Source: Streptomyces sp. TLI_235
GTDB lineage: Bacteria; Actinomycetota; Actinomycetes; Streptomycetales; Streptomycetaceae
Length of the DNA: 64,000 nucleotides
Direction of reading: 5' to 3'
Assembly: GCA_002300355.1 (NCBI GenBank)
Contig: NSGV01000001.1
Span: forward strand, 4,836,001-4,900,000
Below, piece by piece: positions 58,947-64,000 of this stretch; within the stretch, counting starts at the first letter, position 1; the number at the start of each line of letters is the position of its first letter. Position numbers and translations under genes: made by a program. The notes under the pieces are model-generated. The model saw nothing but the letters and a program-made list of their open reading frames with translations. It did not search any database and was not told the DNA's origin.

Positions 58947-60430
58947 GGCCCTCCGGCACCGGTCCGGCCCCGGGGGACGCGCCCGCCGCGGACAGACCCC
59001 CCGGCCGGCGGCCCCGCTTCACCCGCTCGCTGCGCTGGGCCCTCGTCAAGGCCGCGGTCGCGGGCACCACGATGGTCGCGCTGGCCTTCCTCATCCCGCT
59101 CGGCCTGATGGTCCAGCAGACCGCCAGCGACCGCGCCTTCACCGCCGCCGAACGGCAGGCCGCCGCCCTCGGCCCGGCCCTCGCCATCACCACCGACCAG
59201 GACCCGATCGCCCGCGCCGTCGCCTCCACCGACGCCGGAGCGCACGACCGGATCGCCGTCCACCTGCCCTCCGGCGTGCTGGTCGGCGAGGGCCGCGCCA
59301 CCCCCTCCGACCTCGCCACCGCGGGCGGCGACGGCGGCGACGGCAGCGTCCGCTCCTTCACCGTCCGGGTCGCCGGAGGCTTCGCCCTCCTCCAGCCGGT
59401 CGCCGTCGAGGGCGGCCGGATCGCCGTCGTCGAGGTGTACGTCGCCGAGGCCGACCTCAGCCGCGGCGTCGGCACCGCCTGGCTCGTGCTCTCACTCGTC
59501 GCCCTCGCACTGGTGACGATCGCCGTCCTGGTCGCCGACCGGCTCGGCGCCCGGATCGTCGGCTCGGCCCGCAGGCTCGCCGCCGCCGCCCGCTCGCTCG
59601 GCACCGGCAACCTCACCGTCCGGGTGCCCGTCGACGGCGCCCGGGCCAAGGGCGCCCCCGAAGAACTCCGCGAGGCCGGCCAGGCCTTCAACGCGATGGC
59701 CGACCGGGTCGTCCACCTGCTCGCCGCCGAACGCGAACTCGCCGCCGACCTCTCGCACCGGCTGCGGACCCCGCTCACCGTGCTGCGTCTCAACGCCGCC
59801 TCCCTCGGCGACGGGGACGCCGCCGACGCCACCCGGCACGCCGTCGCCCAGCTGGAACGCGAGGTCGACCAGATCATCCGCTCCGCCCGGCGCGGCCGCG
59901 AGGAGACGCCCGCCGTCCACTTCGGCTGCGACGCCGCCGAAGTGATCCGCGAACGGGTCGGCTTCTGGTCCGCGCTCGCCGAGGACGAGGGACGGCCCTG
60001 GCAGCTCGCCGGCGCCGACGCGCCCGTCCTCGTCCCGGTGCAGCGCGGCGACCTCGCGGCCGCCGTCGACGCCCTGCTCGGCAACGTCTTCCGGCACACC
60101 GCCATGGGCACCGCCTTCTCCGTCGACGTCCTCGCCACGGACAGCTCCGTCATCGTGCTCGTCGGCGACGCCGGGCCCGGCTTCACCGACCCCGAGGCCG
60201 CCATCGAACGCGGCTCCGGCCACGGCGGCGAGGGCTCCACCGGCCTCGGCCTCGACATCGCCCGCAAACTCACCGAGGCCACCGGCGGCGACCTCGCCCT
60301 CGGCCGCTCGGCCGGCCTCGGCGGCGCCGAGATCCGGCTGCGCCTGCAGACCCGCCCGGCCGACGACACCCGGCGGACCGGCCGGCGCCGTCGGGTGCGG
60401 CCCGGCCGCCGCACCGCCGACGTCGACTGA
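58943..60430 (+). CDS. Sensor histidine kinase
   Basis: 495 aa. Two membrane helices (about 33-58 and 175-198) flank an extracellular sensor of about 115 residues (TASDRAFTAAERQAAALG...VEVYVAEADLSRG). A HAMP segment follows, then the dimerisation domain with phospho-acceptor His272 (LAADLSHRLRTPLTVL), and an ATPase with N box GNVFRHTA, G1 VGDAGPGF and G2 STGLGLDIARKL. It is co-translated with the response regulator. The ligand is unknown. The gene is followed by a gap of 160 bases containing the regulator-type repeats before the chitinase. Confidence 0.96.
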   Translation: MRPSGTGPAPGDAPAADRPPGRRPRFTRSLRWALVKAAVAGTTMVALAFLIPLGLMVQQTASDRAFTAAERQAAALGPALAITTDQDPIARAVASTDAGAHDRIAVHLPSGVLVGEGRATPSDLATAGGDGGDGSVRSFTVRVAGGFALLQPVAVEGGRIAVVEVYVAEADLSRGVGTAWLVLSLVALALVTIAVLVADRLGARIVGSARRLAAAARSLGTGNLTVRVPVDGARAKGAPEELREAGQAFNAMADRVVHLLAAERELAADLSHRLRTPLTVLRLNAASLGDGDAADATRHAVAQLEREVDQIIRSARRGREETPAVHFGCDAAEVIRERVGFWSALAEDEGRPWQLAGADAPVLVPVQRGDLAAAVDALLGNVFRHTAMGTAFSVDVLATDSSVIVLVGDAGPGFTDPEAAIERGSGHGGEGSTGLGLDIARKLTEATGGDLALGRSAGLGGAEIRLRLQTRPADDTRRTGRRRRVRPGRRTADVD

Positions 60431-60461
60431 CGGGCCGGCAAGCCGCGGGGACCCGCGCCTC

Positions 60462-60480
60462 CTTAAGAGCTCCCTAAGAG
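60462..60480 (+). promoter_or_regulatory. OmpR-type tandem repeats upstream of chitinase
   Basis: CTTAAGAG (60462-60469) and CCTAAGAG (60473-60480) are direct repeats spaced 11 bases start to start, the pattern bound by OmpR/PhoB dimers. A weaker third copy, TCCTGAGC, begins at 60493. They lie 110 bases before the chitinase start. Confidence 0.55.
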
Positions 60481-60590
60481 AGGCTCACCCCTTCCTGAGC
60501 AGCGGGTTTGCCGCTGTTACGGGCCGGTAGCGTCGGCGGCGCCCGGGTCGGCAGGACCCGGCCCGACCCTCTCAGCGGAGGTACCCGACC

Positions 60591-62117
60591 ATGCCGAGCC
60601 AGCCCGCCCGCCGCCAGGGCCACCGCCGTCGCAGCCGCAAGGGCGCGATCCTCGGGGCCTCCGCGATCGCCACCGTGATCGTCGCGGGCGGCGTGGTCGC
60701 CCTCGCCTCGTCCGCCAGCGCCGCCTCGCTCGGCGCCGTGTACAGCCGCAGCAGCACCTGGGACAGCGGCTACACCGGCCAGTACGTCGTCAGCAACCCC
60801 ACCTCCACCGCGATCGACGGCTGGACGCTCAGCTTCGACCTCCCGGCGGGCGCCAAGATCTCCTCGCTGTGGAACGCCAGCTACACCGCGTCCGGGCAGC
60901 ACGTCACCGTCAAGCCCGAGTCCTGGAACAAGCGGATCGAGCCCGGCCGCACGGTCGACGTCGGCTTCGTCGTCCAGGGCTCCGGCGGCGCCCAGGCCGA
61001 ACCCGGGCACTGCCTGATCAACGACGTCTCCTGCAGCAGCGGCACCGGACCTGCCCCCACCCCCTCCGGCCGGCCCACCGGCACCGCCACCCCGAAGCCG
61101 ACCCCGACCCCCACCGCGACCAGGACCACCGCGTCCCCGACCCCCACCGCGACGAAGACCACCGCCTCGCCGACCCCCACCAGCACCGGCACCCCCGGCG
61201 GCGGCCGCTTCGCCCCCTACGTCGACACCTCGCTCTACCCGGCCTTCGACCTGGTCGGCACCGCCAAGGCCAGCGGCGTGAAGCACTACACCCTCGCCTT
61301 CATCGTCTCCGGCGGCGGCTGCACCCCGAAGTGGGGCGGCGTCAGCGACCTCTCCAACGACGCCGTGGCCGCCCAGATCGGCGCGCTCCGCGCCGCCGGC
61401 GGCGACGTCCGGGTCTCCTTCGGCGGCGCCAACGGCAGCGAGCTCGCCACCGCCTGCTCCTCCGCCGCGGACCTCGCCGCCGCCTACCAGAAGGCCGTCG
61501 ACGCCTACGGCCTCACCAAGGTCGACTTCGACGTCGAGGGCGGCGCGCTCGCCAACACCGCAGCCAACACCCGGCGCGCCCAGGCCGTCGCCCAGCTCCA
61601 GCGCACCGCCGCCGGCAAGGGCAAGGCCCTGGACGTCTCCTTCACCCTGCCGGCCCTGCCCAGCGGCCTCACCCAGGACGGCATCAACCTGGTCGCCAAC
61701 GCCAAGGACAACGGCGTGCAGGTCGGCGCCGTCAACATCATGGCCATGGACTACGGCGACGGCGCCGCCCCCAACCCGCAGGGCCGCATGGGCAAGTACG
61801 CCATCGACGCCGCCACCGCCACCCAGGCCCAGATCAAGAGCGTCCTCGGCCTCTCCGACAGCGCCGCCTGGGCCAAGACCGCCGTCACCCCGATGATCGG
61901 CGTCAACGACGTCGCCAGCGAGGTCTTCACCGTCGCCGACGCCACCCAGCTCGCCGACTTCGCCAAGACCAAGCACCTCGCCTGGCTCGCCATGTGGTCC
62001 GGCACCCGCGACAAGGCCTGCCCCGGCGGCGCCAAGGCCTTCGCCGACGCCACCTGCAGCAGCATCGACCAGCAGCCGCTCGCCTTCACCCGCGCCTTCG
62101 GCGCCTACACCGGCTGA
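60591..62117 (+). CDS. Secreted chitinase: CBM2 plus GH18
   Basis: 508 aa. Signal peptide about 1-44 (RRQGHRRRSRKGAILGASAIATVIVAGGVVALASSASA). A CBM2 carbohydrate-binding module follows (about 46-138: YTGQYVVSNPTSTAIDGWTLSFDLP, WN aromatic surface), then a Thr/Pro linker (about 150-205) with TASPTPTATKTTASPTPT repeats, and a GH18 domain (about 208-508). The catalytic motif DxxDxDxE appears as VDFDVE with Asp312, Asp314 and acid Glu316. The Bacillus/Streptomyces chitinase family of about 300 aa catalytic core fits. Product chitobiose could be split by the intracellular GH20 enzyme at 29.8 kb. No sortase signal. Regulation is probably by the adjacent two-component system. Confidence 0.94.
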   Translation: MPSQPARRQGHRRRSRKGAILGASAIATVIVAGGVVALASSASAASLGAVYSRSSTWDSGYTGQYVVSNPTSTAIDGWTLSFDLPAGAKISSLWNASYTASGQHVTVKPESWNKRIEPGRTVDVGFVVQGSGGAQAEPGHCLINDVSCSSGTGPAPTPSGRPTGTATPKPTPTPTATRTTASPTPTATKTTASPTPTSTGTPGGGRFAPYVDTSLYPAFDLVGTAKASGVKHYTLAFIVSGGGCTPKWGGVSDLSNDAVAAQIGALRAAGGDVRVSFGGANGSELATACSSAADLAAAYQKAVDAYGLTKVDFDVEGGALANTAANTRRAQAVAQLQRTAAGKGKALDVSFTLPALPSGLTQDGINLVANAKDNGVQVGAVNIMAMDYGDGAAPNPQGRMGKYAIDAATATQAQIKSVLGLSDSAAWAKTAVTPMIGVNDVASEVFTVADATQLADFAKTKHLAWLAMWSGTRDKACPGGAKAFADATCSSIDQQPLAFTRAFGAYTG

Positions 62118-62170
62118 CCCGACCCCGCGGAAGCGCGCGGCGCCCGTCCGCCCGCGCACGGCCGCGGAGC

Positions 62171-62213
62171 ACGGCGGCACCCTCCGGAGCACGGGGCCGG
62201 AGGGCGCCGCCGT
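62171..62213 (+). terminator. Chitinase terminator
   Basis: A 17-bp stem ACGGCGGCACCCTCCGG with its complement (one mismatch) around a 9-base loop, 53 bases after the stop. Confidence 0.72.
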
Positions 62214-62345
62214 CCTGCTGCGTCGGCTGCACCACCGGCCGCTGCTCCGACCTGTGGAGCGGCGGCCGTCCGACGTCGTGGCCCGGGGTGCGCGCCGCAC
62301 GTCGGGTAGTGTCGCTAGCTGGTTCACCGGCGGACGGAGCGGAAT

Positions 62346-63776
62346 GTGACAGCGGTGCGAGAGGCCGACCGGACGGCCGGCCGGCAGCCCGAACGGCCGT
62401 CGCGGCCCACCCCCGACCCCGGACGGCGGCAGCTCCCGGCCCCGCTGCGGGCCCCGATCGACGCCCTGCGCGCCGCACCGCGCGGCCCGCTCACCGCGGC
62501 CGCCGCCCTCGCCGTCGTCTCACTGCTCGCCTACGCCACCGTCCGGCACTTCGTCGGCACCTCGATGGTCGACATGATCGTCTACCGGGCGGAGGGCGGC
62601 GCCGTCGCCCACGGCGGCGACCTCTACGCGCTGCGGGTCACCGAGTGGAACCTGCCCGCCACGTACCCGCCGTTCGCCGCGATGCTCTTCGTCCCGACCA
62701 CCTGGTTCGGCATCGGCGTGCTGCGGGTGGCCGTCACCGCCGGCAACATCGCCCTGCTCGGCCTGCTCGCGCACCTCTCCTTCCGGCTCGTCGGCTGGCC
62801 CCGCCGGGAGCTGCGCCCGATCGGCATCCTGCTGGTCACCGGCCTCGGCGTCTGGCTCGAACCGGTCTTCACCACCCTGCGCTACGGCCAGATCAACCTG
62901 GTCCTCGCCTGCCTGATCCTCTGGGACCTCAACCGGCCCGACGCCCCCGTCGCGCACGGCCCGCTGCGGCGCCTCCCCAAGGGCGTCGCCATCGGCATCG
63001 CCGCCGGCATCAAGCTCACCCCCGGCCTCTTCGCCGTCTACCTGATGATCACCGGACGGGTCCGCTCCTCCCTCACCGCCGGCCTCACCTTCCTCGGCAC
63101 CGTCGCCCTCGGCGCCCTGCTGCTCCCCGACGCCACCTGGGGCTTCTGGACGAAGTACCTGTACGACTCGACCCGGGTCGGCAAGACCGAGATCGTCGAC
63201 AACCAGTCCGTCCGCGGCGCCGTCGCCCGCCTGCTGCACACCGCCGACCCCGGCACCCTGGCCACCCTCGCCGGAGCCGCCGTCGCCGTCGCCGGACTCG
63301 CCACCGCCGCCTGGGTCCACCGCAGCGCCCGCTGGCTGCCCCGCGGCGAGGCCTGGGGCATCTGCTGCGCCGCGGTCACCGCCGTCCTCATTTCGCCGAT
63401 CAGCTGGACCCACCACTGGGTGTGGTGTGTGCCGGTGCTCGTCCTGCTCGCCGCCGAGGCCGCGCACGAGCGCTCCCGGCCCGCCGAGGTCCGGCGGCTG
63501 CGCTGGCGGCCGATCTTCGGCGCCACACTGCTCGCCTTCCACTCCTTCGCGATGTGGGTCGTGCCGCACAAGGGCGACCTCGACCTGCACCTCGCCCCGC
63601 TCGCCCTGATCCCCGCCGCCGTCTACCCGCTCGTCGGGGTGGGCTTCCTGGCCGCCGCCGCGGCCCGGGTCGCGGCGCGCCGCCGGGCCGCCGGGGAGCC
63701 GCTGCTGCGGCTGCCCGAACAGCGCCTCGGCTCCTGGACCGAGTCCCGCCGCTCCGAGGGACGCGTCCGCGCGTAG
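62346..63776 (+). CDS. GT87-like integral membrane glycosyltransferase (mannosyltransferase type)
   Basis: 476 aa with about 10 hydrophobic helices. GT87/DUF2029 features: the extracytoplasmic loop with DMIVYRAEGGAVAHGGDLYA after helix 1, TYPPFAAMLFVP, LRYGQINLVLACLILWDL, IKLTPGLFAVYLMITGR and a late NQSVRGAVARLL. Related actinobacterial enzymes use polyprenyl-phosphate-mannose to extend lipoglycans or other envelope sugars. The likely catalytic Asp is in the loop after helix 1 (MVDMIVY). GTG 62346 follows GGACGGAGCGGAAT. It stands alone after the chitinase; no partner gene is in the window. Confidence 0.9.
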   Translation: MTAVREADRTAGRQPERPSRPTPDPGRRQLPAPLRAPIDALRAAPRGPLTAAAALAVVSLLAYATVRHFVGTSMVDMIVYRAEGGAVAHGGDLYALRVTEWNLPATYPPFAAMLFVPTTWFGIGVLRVAVTAGNIALLGLLAHLSFRLVGWPRRELRPIGILLVTGLGVWLEPVFTTLRYGQINLVLACLILWDLNRPDAPVAHGPLRRLPKGVAIGIAAGIKLTPGLFAVYLMITGRVRSSLTAGLTFLGTVALGALLLPDATWGFWTKYLYDSTRVGKTEIVDNQSVRGAVARLLHTADPGTLATLAGAAVAVAGLATAAWVHRSARWLPRGEAWGICCAAVTAVLISPISWTHHWVWCVPVLVLLAAEAAHERSRPAEVRRLRWRPIFGATLLAFHSFAMWVVPHKGDLDLHLAPLALIPAAVYPLVGVGFLAAAAARVAARRRAAGEPLLRLPEQRLGSWTESRRSEGRVRA

Positions 63777-64000
63777 CCACCCGGCCGGGCGGCGTCGGCG
63801 GGCCCCCGCGGCGCGCCGAAGCCGTCCTTGCAGTCCCGGCCGTTCCGATCGTTCGGGCCGTTCCGATTGTTCGGGCCGCCCGGGCGGGCCGGTTCGCCCG
63901 GGAACGATCGGTCGCGTTCACGCGGGCGTGAAGCACGGCGGCCGGGTGCCCGTTCACTCGGGGGTGGAACCGCTTGCGCCCGCCGTTCACGCCAGCAACT
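63777..64000 (+). other. Non-coding end of window with 18-base tandem repeat
   Basis: 224 bases. Two tandem 18-base units, GGCCGTTCCGATCGTTCG at 63838-63855 and the same with one change at 63856-63873. CCGATCGTTC (63845-63854) can also pair with GAACGATCGG (63902-63911). The repeats may form the terminator of the preceding gene. No supported coding sequence to the window end. Confidence 0.5.

Noticed and set aside
1..64000. CRISPR arrays, insertion sequences, phage genes or biosynthetic gene clusters
   Set aside because: No spaced short repeats, transposase motifs, terminal inverted repeats, phage structural genes, or PKS/NRPS domains were seen.

Overview
This is a chromosomal window from a very GC-rich actinomycete, almost certainly a streptomycete (Streptomyces or Kitasatospora). 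The support is extreme GC3, GTG and TTG starts, several leaderless promoters, an SsgA-like sporulation protein, the paired kinases PkaA/PkaB beside prfB, and the gene order GDH - FHA/FtsK - pkaA - pkaB - prfB - ftsEX - ctp - smpB - ssrA - narK - nnaR - helD - malic enzyme - hupA - murA. As I remember it, this order matches the S. coelicolor SCO29xx core region. I saw no insertion sequence, prophage, CRISPR array or rRNA operon, so this is core chromosome with a few decaying or odd genes.

1-7 kb: a P5C-dehydrogenase-like protein that has lost its catalytic Cys, then the large NAD-glutamate dehydrogenase. 7-14.6 kb: an FHA/FtsK-like ATPase (minus), diverging from pkaA (one-base frameshift in a C-run that cuts off the membrane anchor), then pkaB and prfB, with a partial duplication of the prfB 3' end. 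14.6-19.1 kb: a small zinc-ribbon membrane protein, ftsE-ftsX, an S41 peptidase containing the only in-frame TTA codon I found, smpB and tmRNA. 19.2-27.1 kb: nitrate transporter and the HemD-like regulator NnaR, a HelD-type RNA polymerase recycling helicase, an ACT-domain malic enzyme, and HU.

27.1-36.1 kb: murA (minus), YqgE, DUF3039, a cytoplasmic GH20 hexosaminidase with a near-consensus DasR operator, and a three-gene molybdenum-hydroxylase operon. In that operon the large subunit has lost its catalytic motifs and the 2Fe-2S subunit carries a long repeat tail. 36.1-39.5 kb: a mycosin-like protease and two WXG100-type genes, with matching promoters. 39.5-40.4 kb: tRNA-Cys preceded by an ORF for a Cys-rich micropeptide, then a guanidine-III riboswitch controlling a Gdx/SugE exporter.

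40.4-51.2 kb: an MFS exporter, a Tat lipoprotein deacetylase, and a membrane-envelope cluster (two MprF-like DUF2156 transferases around a class F sortase and a membrane esterase), then ssgG. 51.5-58 kb: DEAD/DEAH helicase, TM2 and DUF2752 membrane proteins, an IclR regulator, a Lon-like S16 protease, an Lrp regulator and a half-length hpd gene. 58-64 kb: a two-component system, a secreted CBM2-GH18 chitinase with OmpR-type repeats in its promoter, and a GT87 mannosyltransferase-like membrane protein.

The best candidates for something new are the Cys-rich micropeptide with tRNA-Cys, the MprF-sortase-esterase cluster, the pseudo-xanthine dehydrogenase with its TPAHGT tail, the shared promoter of the type VII-like genes, the four-codon leaderless ORF overlapping ftsE, and the pkaA frameshift.
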